64,000 nucleotides of DNA from Sinorhizobium chiapasense (GTDB lineage Bacteria > Pseudomonadota > Alphaproteobacteria > Rhizobiales > Rhizobiaceae). The stretch is taken from assembly GCF_036488675.1 (NCBI RefSeq), contig NZ_CP133148.1:2356001-2420000 (forward strand), in the 5' to 3' direction. The position numbers and the translations under genes were made by a program. Positions 27,183 through 34,951 of this stretch are shown one piece after another; the stretch's first letter is position 1; every line of letters begins with the position of its first letter. The notes beneath the pieces were generated by a model. That model was not told the origin of the DNA. It saw only the letters and a list, made by a program, of their open reading frames with translations, and did no database searches.

Positions 27183-27189
27183 CAGCCGA

Positions 27190-28170
27190 TCAGTTCGTCT
27201 CGAAAATGCCGGAGAAGGTTTTGAGGTCCGCTTCGGAGTTCTTGACCGCCGCGGCGGCATCGACCGGCAGTACCTTGATCGTTTCGCGGGCCGGATAGCC
27301 TTCCGGCAGCGCCACGCCGTTGCGGGCCGGGATATAACCCATCTTCACCGCGACCTTCTGGCCTTCCTCGGAGAGGAGGAAGTCGACGAATTTCTTCGCA
27401 GCGTCGACGTTCTTCGCGGTCTGCAAAATGCCGACCGGCTCGGTGACGGCGGAAACCCCCTCGGCCGGGAAGACGAATTCCACCGGCGCGCCCTTGGCCT
27501 TCTCGCGGATCGCCATGAAATCGACGAGCATGCCATAGGCCTTCTCGCCGGTCGCGACCGCCTTCAACACGCCGCCATTGCCGCCGGCGGCCGTCGCGCC
27601 GTTTTCGGCGAGCGCCTTGTAAAAATCCCAGCCGAGGCCGGGAATGGCGGCGAGCGTCTCGGCATGGATCAGCGCCGCGCCGGAGGTAAGCGGGCTCGGC
27701 ATGGTGACGAGGCCCTTGGCCTCGGGCTTCACAAGATCCTGCCAGCCTTCCGGCTTCATCTCAGCAGAGGTGTTGTAGACGATGCCGGTGGTGATCATCT
27801 TGGTCGAGTAATAGGCGCCGTCCGCATCATAGAGCGCGGCATCATAGCCCGCCGCTTCCGGCGACTTGTAAGAGAGCAGATGCCCGCCCTCCTTCAGCCG
27901 CTGCATCGTCACCGTATCGGCGATCAAGAGCACGTCCGCCACCGGATTGCCCGCCTCGATCTCGGCCATCAGCTTGGCCATGATCTTCGTCGTCCCCTCG
28001 CGCACCCACTCGACCTCGACGCCGGGGTTCGCCGCCTTGAACGCATCCACCGTCGCCTGCGCATCCTCGTTCGGCTGGCTGGTATAAAGCACCAGGCTTT
28101 CGGCATAAGCCGCTGTGGAAAGAAGACCGGCGACGAGCGCGGCGGCAACGGCGGAGAGAAGCGTTTTCAT
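27190..28170 (-). CDS. Iron-type ABC transporter substrate-binding protein (FbpA/AfuA-like)
   Basis: A 326-residue protein with a Sec signal peptide (MKTLLSAVAAALVAGLLSTA, cleavage after AYA near residue 23). The mature part begins SLVLYTSQPNEDAQATVDAF, and has PVADVLLIADTVTMQRLKEG, YYSTKMITTGIVYNT and FVFPAEGVSAVTEPVGILQ. This is the Fe(III)/thiamine/phosphonate binding-protein class. The two adjacent Tyr typical of iron ligands in FbpA are not obvious near the C-terminus, so the ligand could be another oxyanion. It is the first gene of the importer operon. Confidence 0.88.
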   Translation of the reverse strand: MKTLLSAVAAALVAGLLSTAAYAESLVLYTSQPNEDAQATVDAFKAANPGVEVEWVREGTTKIMAKLMAEIEAGNPVADVLLIADTVTMQRLKEGGHLLSYKSPEAAGYDAALYDADGAYYSTKMITTGIVYNTSAEMKPEGWQDLVKPEAKGLVTMPSPLTSGAALIHAETLAAIPGLGWDFYKALAENGATAAGGNGGVLKAVATGEKAYGMLVDFMAIREKAKGAPVEFVFPAEGVSAVTEPVGILQTAKNVDAAKKFVDFLLSEEGQKVAVKMGYIPARNGVALPEGYPARETIKVLPVDAAAAVKNSEADLKTFSGIFETN

Positions 28171-28373
28171 GGGATTGCCCTCGGTGGGAGAAAGATGGGG
28201 CCGAGGGATAGAGCGGGTGTTTTACAGGGGTGTGACAGGGGGGATGGAGGGGGATTGTTTCACCGTTACTCCAAGGGCGATCGGATTAAAGTCGGGGATA
28301 GGCGTTTCACGGAGTTGCTGATCCTTCCACCACATGTACAGGTTGTGTTTTCCGTCCCTTGCTGGTGAAGAAA

Positions 28374-30719
28374 ATGAACCCCGCCGATCCGCCGATTTTG
28401 TTTAGCTGTGATGACCGTCTCGGACGGGCGAGTTTTGCGAAGAGTTTGGCCCGTAAGATCGATCGCCTCACCGATTTGGACAGCGGTTTTGTTATTGGGC
28501 TCGACGGTGAATGGGGTTCAGGCAAAACCAGCGTGATAAACATGGTCGTCCAAGCTCTACGCCATCTAGAGATGGAGGAAAGCAGCCCTCGGAAACTGCA
28601 ACATGGTGAGGCGCCGCTGGCTTTATCTCATGACGAACTGGACGCTCTGGCCCCCGTCTATTTTAAAGTTGCGCCGGAATTCGATCATTCAAACAGCGAT
28701 TTCTCTTACTTGTCGCTAGACCAGTTTAATAGGAGCGTAGCACGGAGGCTGGCAACACCGCCGATACCACCCGAAGCTCTTTATAGATATTTCCGGTTGG
28801 ATCTAGCGAGGAAAAGAGCTCCACGAAATCTCGTTGTTAATTTCTCGCCTTGGTTAATCCCCAGCGCATCATCGCTCGCGGCAACTTTTATTTCGGATTT
28901 GGCGCGAGCAGTCGACGGAATTTTGGGTGAAGATGTTGCAAGCGCTTTCAAAGCCTATGCCGCGCGGATTTCGGAGTTAGCTCCTATAGCAGGTGCTTTC
29001 GCCGATTTTGGATCGTCTGGCGTAGGAAACATATTCAGGGTGGGCGGCAGCTGGCTAAAGAACTACGCCGATGAATCAAAGTCCCTAGATGACCTCAAGG
29101 GGGCGCTGGAACAGCGGCTGAAAACGATAGCTCCAAGCAAAATCGTTGTCGTGGTGGACGACCTCGATAGGTTAACGCCCAGCGAAGCCGCACAAATGAT
29201 TTCTTTGGTGAAGGGATTGGGACGCTTACCCAACGTCGTTTATCTCCTAGGCTATCATCTCGACGTGCTCGCCCAACACCTCGAAAAGGTCTACCAGGGA
29301 AAATCGGGCGACGGGTCACTCTACCTTGAAAAAATAGTTCAGTATCAGCGTCGCTTACCCATGCTTGCGGTGAACAGTCTGGTAAACTTGCTTGAGCCTC
29401 TTATTGAGGACTCATTGACGAATGCCGACGAGAATACACGCAAGAGATTCGGAGATGCTTGGAGGAATTTTGCCGCACATCATATAAAAACGCCGCGCGA
29501 CGTAGTGCGGATAGGGAATGCATTCAAGATCGCACATAGTGATGTGGGAGAATTCACGGACCCCGCAGATCTGTTTATTCTTGAGGTTTTACTAGCAAAA
29601 GACGTTTCTCTCTACAGTTGGATCAGGCAAAATCTTTCAAGCCTTTGCGGTGAAGATTTTGAATTTGCCGGCGCTGATGGTCGTCGTAGGCTGCGAGAGG
29701 TTATCGAAAAACAAGGCTACGAGAAAGACGATTTGAGTACGCGCGCTCTGGCATTGCTCTTCCCTCGTGTGGCGGAGGCATTTCAAACATACGGCTCAAC
29801 CAATGAAGACTCTAGGTCGCGTGCTCAAAAGCGTCTTCATCTCCTCGAGTTTTCCCGGGCGTATTTCGACATAGCACCACCGCTGGGAGCGTGGGAAAAG
29901 AGCTTCATGTCCCAGATTATCGCATCTGATAGCCCTGATGAGGCGATTGCAACCATCCTCACACGCGCGGCGGCCACCGGACAATTTCAAGCATCTTTGC
30001 GCGCTCAATTCCTAGAAGAACTTGTTTCTGAGTTTGGAGATGGCCGTCCTATTCCTCTGTCATGGTTTCAAGCCCTTATCCGATGCAGCAAAACATTGGC
30101 TCAGTTTAAGGATGAGGAGCGCTCCTTCATCAGCCGGCGAGACAACTATCAGCGCATCACGAATGCCATTTTTCGCGGGCTGGACGCTACCGATGAACAG
30201 CATCGGGCCAATCTTATTCTCAGCACTCTCAAAGAGGCCGAAGATATCAGTATTCTCTGCCGTATTGTTAGGACAGCCATTGGCGATCAAAATTCGGATC
30301 AAGGAAATCGACAACGCTTGAGCTTTGCTGGGCACGAAGATCTGGTCCGCAATCGATTGATCGAAGTCATAAAGCGTCTCGCTGACACAGGGGCCATTTG
30401 GGAACAAGTTAGTCCTTCGGACCTCATCTGGTTTTGGAGGGGGGCCTCCCAAGAAGAAGCTGTAACTCAGTACCTGAATGACGAAGCCCGAAATGACGAT
30501 TCCTTTCCGCACATCGTCGATCTTCTGGTGGGTACAGTTACCTCGTCTGCGGAAGGAGAATATGAACATGTTCCGGAATGGACAGACAAACTAATGGATG
30601 TCGCGGCCTTCACAAAGGAGGCTGAGAGACACGCTTCGGACGCAAGCGACCGGCATTTCACACAGGCTAAGCGGTTTCTTGCCGCTTATGAACGCGGCAA
30701 AAGCGATCGTTTCGACTAA
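28374..30719 (+). CDS. KAP-family P-loop NTPase
   Basis: A 781-residue protein. Residues 20-60 contain the KAP start: LARKIDRLTDLDSGFVIGLD then GEWGSGKTSVINMVVQALR (Walker A). LVVNFSPWLIPSASSLAATF is the N-F-S/N-P-W element that follows in KAP proteins, and KIVVVVDDLDRLTPSEAAQM is Walker B with the D-D-L-D-R motif. The C-terminal 400 residues are helical and unrecognised. The usual membrane insert is weak. Codon use and base composition are AT-richer than both sides, suggesting acquisition. KAP proteins include PifA, which blocks phage T7 on the F plasmid. Start ATG 28374 is likelier than the TTG 15 bases upstream. Confidence 0.85.
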   Translation: MNPADPPILFSCDDRLGRASFAKSLARKIDRLTDLDSGFVIGLDGEWGSGKTSVINMVVQALRHLEMEESSPRKLQHGEAPLALSHDELDALAPVYFKVAPEFDHSNSDFSYLSLDQFNRSVARRLATPPIPPEALYRYFRLDLARKRAPRNLVVNFSPWLIPSASSLAATFISDLARAVDGILGEDVASAFKAYAARISELAPIAGAFADFGSSGVGNIFRVGGSWLKNYADESKSLDDLKGALEQRLKTIAPSKIVVVVDDLDRLTPSEAAQMISLVKGLGRLPNVVYLLGYHLDVLAQHLEKVYQGKSGDGSLYLEKIVQYQRRLPMLAVNSLVNLLEPLIEDSLTNADENTRKRFGDAWRNFAAHHIKTPRDVVRIGNAFKIAHSDVGEFTDPADLFILEVLLAKDVSLYSWIRQNLSSLCGEDFEFAGADGRRRLREVIEKQGYEKDDLSTRALALLFPRVAEAFQTYGSTNEDSRSRAQKRLHLLEFSRAYFDIAPPLGAWEKSFMSQIIASDSPDEAIATILTRAAATGQFQASLRAQFLEELVSEFGDGRPIPLSWFQALIRCSKTLAQFKDEERSFISRRDNYQRITNAIFRGLDATDEQHRANLILSTLKEAEDISILCRIVRTAIGDQNSDQGNRQRLSFAGHEDLVRNRLIEVIKRLADTGAIWEQVSPSDLIWFWRGASQEEAVTQYLNDEARNDDSFPHIVDLLVGTVTSSAEGEYEHVPEWTDKLMDVAAFTKEAERHASDASDRHFTQAKRFLAAYERGKSDRFD

Positions 30720-31012
30720 TGAGAAGCATTGCCAACGCAGTTCATGTCGCCTCGCATCCGACGCGTGGCAACGCGCCAGCGGAATAAACGCTACTCAACT
30801 ACACTTCACTCGTCAGTGGCGTAGAATGCCTGGCGCTAGCTTCTCGCTACCACCCCTTTTTTTGTCTGGCCTCGTCGCAATCACAGGCTCTATTACAACC
30901 GACTCCTGCCCACCAACCACGTGGCCTCTAGTTGATAGAAGCGCATTTGGCCTCACTTGCTTTCAACCCTATTGTGCCATCCTCAATCCGGCGCGCAGCA
31001 AGGTGAGCAACC
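30720..31012. other. Intergenic stretch after the KAP gene, nothing recognised
   Basis: No gene, hairpin or repeat was identified. Base composition returns to the chromosomal level towards 30960. This interval and 28171-28373 are where the ends of a possible acquired segment would lie; I saw no direct repeats between them. Confidence 0.4.
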
Positions 31013-31426
31013 TTGACCACAATCCGCATCGCCGCCGCCTTGCTGCTCCGCCCCGACGGCCAAACGCTGCTCGTGCGCAAGCGCGGGGCGAGCGCCTTCA
31101 TGCAGCCGGGCGGGAAGATCGGCCCCGGTGAAACGCCGGATGCGGCCTTGGCGCGGGAGCTCAGGGAAGAGATCGACCTTGACGTCGAGCCCACGTCCTT
31201 CGAGGCCCTGGGTGAGTTCCATGCCGAGGCATCCAATGAACCGGGGCACCGCGTCCATGCGGATGTCTTCCTCGTCAGGACGGAGCAGGTTCACTTCCAT
31301 CCCGCGGCCGAAATCGAGGAAGTGAAATGGGTTTCGCCCTTTGATACCGGCGGCGTGGCGCTCGCGCCGCTTACCGCAGACTACATCTTTCCGCATTACC
31401 GGGAGAAATTCTTCAAAATAATATGA
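31013..31426 (+). CDS. Nudix hydrolase
   Basis: A 137-residue protein. The Nudix box runs from GGKIGPGETPDAALARELRE into EIDLDVE (residues about 34-56), matching G-x5-E-x7-R-E-U-x-E-E-x-G-U except that the final Gly is Leu-Asp. Nudix enzymes split nucleoside diphosphates linked to another group. The start is a TTG preceded by AAGGTGA at 6-12 bases; no ATG is near, and the domain begins directly after it. It stands alone between the KAP gene and cspA, with its own direction matching both. Confidence 0.82.
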   Translation: MTTIRIAAALLLRPDGQTLLVRKRGASAFMQPGGKIGPGETPDAALARELREEIDLDVEPTSFEALGEFHAEASNEPGHRVHADVFLVRTEQVHFHPAAEIEEVKWVSPFDTGGVALAPLTADYIFPHYREKFFKII

Positions 31427-31500
31427 CTGTTTCAATGCCGCTTCCGGTTCGTATTTCCGCGCCCGCAAAATCCGCGTCCGCGATTAAATTCCGCCCGTCC

Positions 31501-31528
31501 ATTGCATATTCGGCAATAGGGTCTATAT
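31501..31528 (+). promoter_or_regulatory. Probable housekeeping promoter of cspA
   Basis: ATTGCA (31501-31506) and CTATAT (31523-31528) are 16 bases apart and resemble the rhizobial sigma-70 consensus CTTGAC/CTATAT. It implies an untranslated leader of about 120 bases before cspA, as is usual for cold-shock genes. Confidence 0.5.
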
Positions 31529-31655
31529 AACAGCCGTCGAACATTGCTTGTGACCTTTGCCTCAGCGCCGACGCGCTCGACAGATTTCCTCTCAAATATC
31601 GATCAAATCGGATGAATATTCGTCCGGAAACTCCAGCGATTGAAAGGAAATCGTT

Positions 31656-31865
31656 ATGAATTCAGGTACCGTAAAGTGGTTCAACAGCACCAAGGGTTTT
31701 GGTTTCATCCAGCCCGACGATGGCACGACGGATGTGTTCGTGCATATCTCCGCCGTTGAACGCGCCGGCATGCGCTCGCTCGTCGAAGGCCAGAAGGTCA
31801 GCTACGACATCGTGCGCGACAACAGGTCCGGCAAGAGCTCGGCCGACAATCTGCGCGCCGCGTAA
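31656..31865 (+). CDS. cspA: Cold-shock protein, CspA family
   Basis: A 69-residue single cold-shock domain with RNP1 as KGFGFIQPD and RNP2 as VFVHISAV, starting [17 protein letters not shown]. These small OB-fold proteins bind single-stranded RNA and DNA and melt RNA structures. A long leader precedes it and GGAAAT lies before the ATG. It is followed by a strong terminator at 31929, then a small gene and rpsU. Confidence 0.95.
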   Translation: MNSGTVKWFNSTKGFGFIQPDDGTTDVFVHISAVERAGMRSLVEGQKVSYDIVRDNRSGKSSADNLRAA

Positions 31866-31928
31866 TTTGTCATTCGCCGCCGCTGACCACGGATGTACTG
31901 GCAGCGGCTTGTGCGGATGACAGGAAGA

Positions 31929-31957
31929 GGTCGGGGTAATGCCCGGCCTTTTTGTTT
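31929..31957 (+). terminator. Rho-independent terminator of cspA
   Basis: GGTCGGG (31929-31935) pairs with CCCGGCC (31942-31948) around a GTAATG loop, followed by TTTTTGTTTT. The best terminator in the window. Confidence 0.85.
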
Positions 31958-32005
31958 TGCCTCGGGAAGCTCCCGACACCGGAAGTTTCCGCAAAGGAGA
32001 TGGCG

Positions 32006-32293
32006 ATGAGCCGGAACAGCTACAGGATTGGCGATACCGTGGTCCTCAAGCCCGACCTCACCCGGACGGCGAGCGCCGACAGAAAATGCCGCATCGTCGG
32101 GACCCTGCCGGCGGCCGAATACGGCGAGCCGCAGTATCGCGTTCGCTTTGGAACCGAGAACTTCGACCGGCGCATCTTCGAAGGCGATATCGATGCCTCC
32201 GAAACGGACTTGCCGGTTCGGCAGGACGACGCGGCGGCGATGATCAGTGGCAAGCCATGGCTCAAACCGTTGAGCACCAAGACGACCAAGTGA
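32006..32293 (+). CDS. Conserved small protein between cspA and rpsU
   Basis: A 95-residue protein, MSRNSYRIGDTVVLKPDLTR onward, with a central YGEPQYRVRFGTENFDRRIFE. The N-terminal half has a small beta-barrel look (IGDTVVLKPD...KCRIVGTLP...YRVRFG) like KOW/SH3-type or hypothetical barrel proteins, but I do not recognise a family. AAAGGAG lies 6 bases before the ATG at 32006. The TTG-started rpsU gene follows after 136 bases. A link to translation or cold adaptation is inferred only from position. Confidence 0.7.
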   Translation: MSRNSYRIGDTVVLKPDLTRTASADRKCRIVGTLPAAEYGEPQYRVRFGTENFDRRIFEGDIDASETDLPVRQDDAAAMISGKPWLKPLSTKTTK

Positions 32294-32337
32294 AGCTGTC
32301 GCCGTCGGCGACGCGAAGCGGTTCGCCGGCCGTAATC

Positions 32338-32360
32338 TGAAGCCGGGAGTCCCCGCTTCA
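32338..32360 (+). terminator. Hairpin before rpsU
   Basis: TGAAGCCGGG pairs with CCCCGCTTCA (9 of 10) around a 3-base loop, 45 bases after the small gene. There is no T-tract, so attenuation or mRNA stabilisation is as likely as termination. Confidence 0.45.
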
Positions 32361-32429
32361 AATCAAGACGAAAACCGCTTTCGACCAACGCGTAAACACG
32401 GAACCAGCCGTTGAAAGGAAGGATAGACT

Positions 32430-32666
32430 TTGCAAGTACTCGTCAGGGATAACAATATCGAGCAGGCCCTTCGCGTTCTGAAGAAGAAGATGCAGCGCGA
32501 GGGCATTTTCCGCGAAATGAAGGCGCGCAGCGCCTACGAAAAGCCGTCCGAAAAGCGTGCGCGCGAAAAGGCGGAAGCCGTTCGCCGCACCCGCAAGCTC
32601 GCCCGCAAGAAGCTCCAGCGCGAAGGCCTGCTGCCCGGACCGAAGAAGGTCGCCCGCTCCCGCTAG
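32430..32666 (+). CDS. rpsU: 30S ribosomal protein S21
   Basis: A 78-residue, very basic protein starting [20 protein letters not shown] then [13 protein letters not shown], which is S21 by inspection. S21 sits on the platform of the 30S subunit near the anti-Shine-Dalgarno sequence and aids initiation. The start codon is TTG at 32430, fixed by the conserved N-terminus; AAAGGAAGGA lies upstream. The C-terminal extension ([19 protein letters not shown]) is typical of alphaproteobacteria. A rare start codon in a ribosomal protein gene may tie its output to initiation-factor levels. Confidence 0.96.
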   Translation: MQVLVRDNNIEQALRVLKKKMQREGIFREMKARSAYEKPSEKRAREKAEAVRRTRKLARKKLQREGLLPGPKKVARSR

Positions 32667-32794
32667 CGGAAAACCGGTGCCGGCGAAAGGATCTTCATCC
32701 TTGCGCCGGACATGCCCGAATTGATGCAGAAATTCACTGATGGAATGAGCGCTGCGCGCGTCAGTACAGCGCCCGCGCGTATTATTAGACGCCA

Positions 32795-32966
32795 CACTAC
32801 ACGACAGCAGCGTAATTGGGTCTGGCGGTTGCTTTTTTCGCCGTCATCCCTGTGCTCGTCACAGGGATCCAGCAGCGTCGCGTCTGCGGCGCGGAAGAGT
32901 CTTTTCAGCCCAAGGACTTGGGCTGACTGGATTCCTGTGACAAGCACAGGAATGTGGGGGCGGATG
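32795..32966. repeat. Long palindromic repeat, copy I (MITE-like)
   Basis: CATCCCTGTGCTCGTCACAG at the left pairs with CTGTGACAAGCACAGGAATG at the right; inside lie GCGTCTGCGGCGC and CAGCCCAAGGACTTGGGCTG, also palindromic. Copy II at 34570-34745 is the same element inverted, with close to full identity in the core. A piece of a third copy is at 53953-53990. No transposase gene accompanies them. Confidence 0.85.
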
Positions 32967-33241
32967 AGGTGCCTTACGATACCGCAGCCTACTGTCTGTA
33001 GTGTGATCAGACTGTAGTGTAATCAGACGTCCAAAGGCGGCTTTCGCACTTTGACTTGCTATGCCGCATCCCGCGACAATTGAAAGCTCGCCTTGCCGAC
33101 GGCACGCGCCGGGCATCTTCCCGTCGCCTCACCCCCGCTGTACACTCCGCTTGCCGCCTGATCCTGTCCTCGCCCGGACTTGACGATCGTGCGGCCATGC
33201 CAGCCGTCGCGGGGGCAAACGGCGGCAGGCGGTCCTCGCCC

Positions 33242-33322
33242 CTACAGCGCCGCGCGTCTTATCAGACGCGCAAAGACGTTGGCTTTGAATCGGCTACGAT
33301 TTAAGGAAACATGCAGTAGGGG
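33242..33322. repeat. Intergenic mosaic repeat before the PerM gene
   Basis: CTACAGCGCCGCGCGTCTTA, TCAGACGCGCAAAGACGTTG, then GAATCGGCTACGATTTAAGG and AAACATGCAGTAG. Same unit order as 42771-42877 with a central deletion. The 250 bases between the long palindrome and this unit hold no convincing gene. Confidence 0.8.
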
Positions 33323-33330
33323 GAGCCACC

Positions 33331-34443
33331 ATGGATGATGTTCAAACTCCGGTGAAAACGGAGGCCGGTGCAAGCAGTCCGGCCAGCCCGCCGTCGATCG
33401 AGCCGCGCGTCACCGAGTTCCTGCGGCTCGGCGTGCTGGCGCTTTTCGCCTATTGGTCGCTGACCCTTGTCGCCCCCTTCGCGATCATCGCCATCTGGGC
33501 GGGCATCCTCGCCGTCGCGCTCTATCCGGCATTCAAGGCGCTCACTGCCCTCCTCGGCGGTCGGCCCCGGCTTGCGGCGGCGACGATCACGCTCCTTGCG
33601 CTGGCCGTCATCGCCGGCCCGCTGGCGGCAATCGCGCTGAGCTTTGCCGAAGCGGTGCAGGCGCTGCTTGGAAAACTGGCGGCCGGCACGTTCGCCGTGC
33701 CGGCGCCGCCGGATGCCGTGCGCGACTGGCCACTGATCGGCGACTGGCTGCATACCGCCTGGACCCAGGCCTCCGGCAATCTCGAAGCGACGCTGCAGCG
33801 CCTCGCGCCGTCGCTCCTGCAGGCGGGCGGCACCGTGCTCGGCAAGATCGCCGGCATCGGCCTCGACCTCATCGGCTTCATCGTTTCGGTCATCATCGCC
33901 GGCTTCCTCTTCCGTCCCGGCCCGCGGCTTGGCGAGGGCCTGAAGCTCTTCGCCCGCCGGGTCGCCGGCGAGCGCGGCGCCGGCTTCGTCGATCTCGCCG
34001 CCGCGACGATCCGCAATGTCGCCCGCGGCGTGATCGGCGTGGCACTCCTGCAGGCGCTGCTTGCCGGGCTCGCCTTCTCGCTTTTCGCCATTCCCGCGGC
34101 AAGCGTGCTCGCCTTCGCCGTGCTGATCTTCTGCATCGTTCAGATCGGTCCGGCCCCGGTGCTGCTGCCGGTCGCCATCTGGGCGTGGATGTCCATGGAG
34201 ACCCGCGCCGCCCTCGGCCTGACGCTGATCCTGGTTTTCATCGGCCTGATCGACAACGTGCTGAAGCCGATGCTGGTCGCCCGCGGGCTGAAGACACCGA
34301 TGCTCGTCATCCTCGCCGGCGTGATCGGCGGCACGCTCTCCTATGGGCTGATCGGCCTCTTCCTCGGGCCGATCGTGCTCGGCGTCTTCTATGATCTCGT
34401 CGTCGCCTGGATGGGCTCGACGCGGCGGGAGGACGAGGCGTAG
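33331..34443 (+). CDS. AI-2E family transporter (PerM/UPF0118)
   Basis: A 370-residue membrane protein with about seven to eight spans and the family pattern: an N-terminal pair (RLGVLALFAYWSLTLVAPFA, IIAIWAGILAVALYP), a long central hydrophilic region (residues about 110-160), FIVSVIIAGFLFRPGPRLGE, then IGVALLQALLAGLAFSLFAI and the end block GLKTPMLVILAGVIGGTLSY with GLIGLFLGPIVLGV. Family members were named for autoinducer-2 export, and others act as Na+(Li+)/H+ antiporters, so the role is open. GGGGGAG precedes the ATG. The gene lies between the two inverted long palindromic repeats. Confidence 0.88.
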   Translation: MDDVQTPVKTEAGASSPASPPSIEPRVTEFLRLGVLALFAYWSLTLVAPFAIIAIWAGILAVALYPAFKALTALLGGRPRLAAATITLLALAVIAGPLAAIALSFAEAVQALLGKLAAGTFAVPAPPDAVRDWPLIGDWLHTAWTQASGNLEATLQRLAPSLLQAGGTVLGKIAGIGLDLIGFIVSVIIAGFLFRPGPRLGEGLKLFARRVAGERGAGFVDLAAATIRNVARGVIGVALLQALLAGLAFSLFAIPAASVLAFAVLIFCIVQIGPAPVLLPVAIWAWMSMETRAALGLTLILVFIGLIDNVLKPMLVARGLKTPMLVILAGVIGGTLSYGLIGLFLGPIVLGVFYDLVVAWMGSTRREDEA

Positions 34444-34569
34444 CCGGTCTGAAGCTATCCGAGGAGGCTCGGCACCCTAACTTCCGCCCTGCACAACTAA
34501 AGCGCCGTGCGGATACCACGGTATAAGACAGCAGCCTACTGCTGCCTCGTCGGTTGCGATGCAGCAAGG

Positions 34570-34745
34570 CTTCTTCTCCGCCCTCATTCCTGTGCTCGTC
34601 ACAGGAATCCAGTCAGCCCAAGTCCTTGGGCTGAAAAGACTCTTCCGCGCCGCAGACGCGGCGCTGCTGGATCCCTGTGACGAGCACAGGGATGAGGGCG
34701 AAAAAAGCTTCCGCCAACCCACTACGCTACTTTCATGCCCTGTGG
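34570..34745. repeat. Long palindromic repeat, copy II (inverted relative to copy I)
   Basis: CATTCCTGTGCTCGTCACAG ... CAGTCAGCCCAAGTCCTTGG ... CCTGTGACGAGCACAGGGAT. Read on the minus strand it follows copy I nearly base for base, including the flanking GCGGAAGCTTTTTTCGCC. A spurious minus-strand frame across it (34477-34722) looks like a protein often predicted in rhizobia; I treat it as repeat-derived. Confidence 0.85.
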
Positions 34746-34762
34746 TTTCCGACGCACGACGC

Positions 34763-34830
34763 TATAGCACCTTGATTTGCTGCATGTTTTCACCCTCAAA
34801 TCGGTTTCGGTTTAAGAGAGATGCAACTAT
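34763..34830. repeat. Intergenic mosaic repeat, degenerate
   Basis: TATAGCACCTTGATTTGCTG, CATGTTTTCACCCTCAAATC, GGTTTAAGAGAGATGCAACT: a diverged form of the GCACTTTGAATTGCTGCATG unit. It lies in the leader of the RND operon; the remaining bases to 34951 show no gene. Confidence 0.65.
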
Positions 34831-34951
34831 CTTGTCGATAATCGATCAATCTCCAGTTGCGTGACTTGCAACAGTGGAAGTGCTCTGATTTCAATACTCC
34901 AGCGGAGATAAGGGCCGCCTCAAGCTGTTTCGTTCATAGGGAGGACGTTGC

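Noticed and set aside
27190..28170. Calling the binding protein strictly as an iron(III) receptor
   Set aside because: The paired Tyr ligands of FbpA are not clear in the sequence, so only the class is stated.
30720..31012. Search for direct repeats bounding the KAP gene as an integrated element
   Set aside because: No matching repeats, integrase or tRNA end were found on either side.
34477..34722. Minus-strand frame across the long palindromic repeat, with a Ser-rich sequence ending in P-V-T-S-T-G-M-R
   Set aside because: It lies wholly in repeat DNA; the same peptide is read from copy I and in other rhizobial genomes, so it is an artefact of the repeat rather than a gene.
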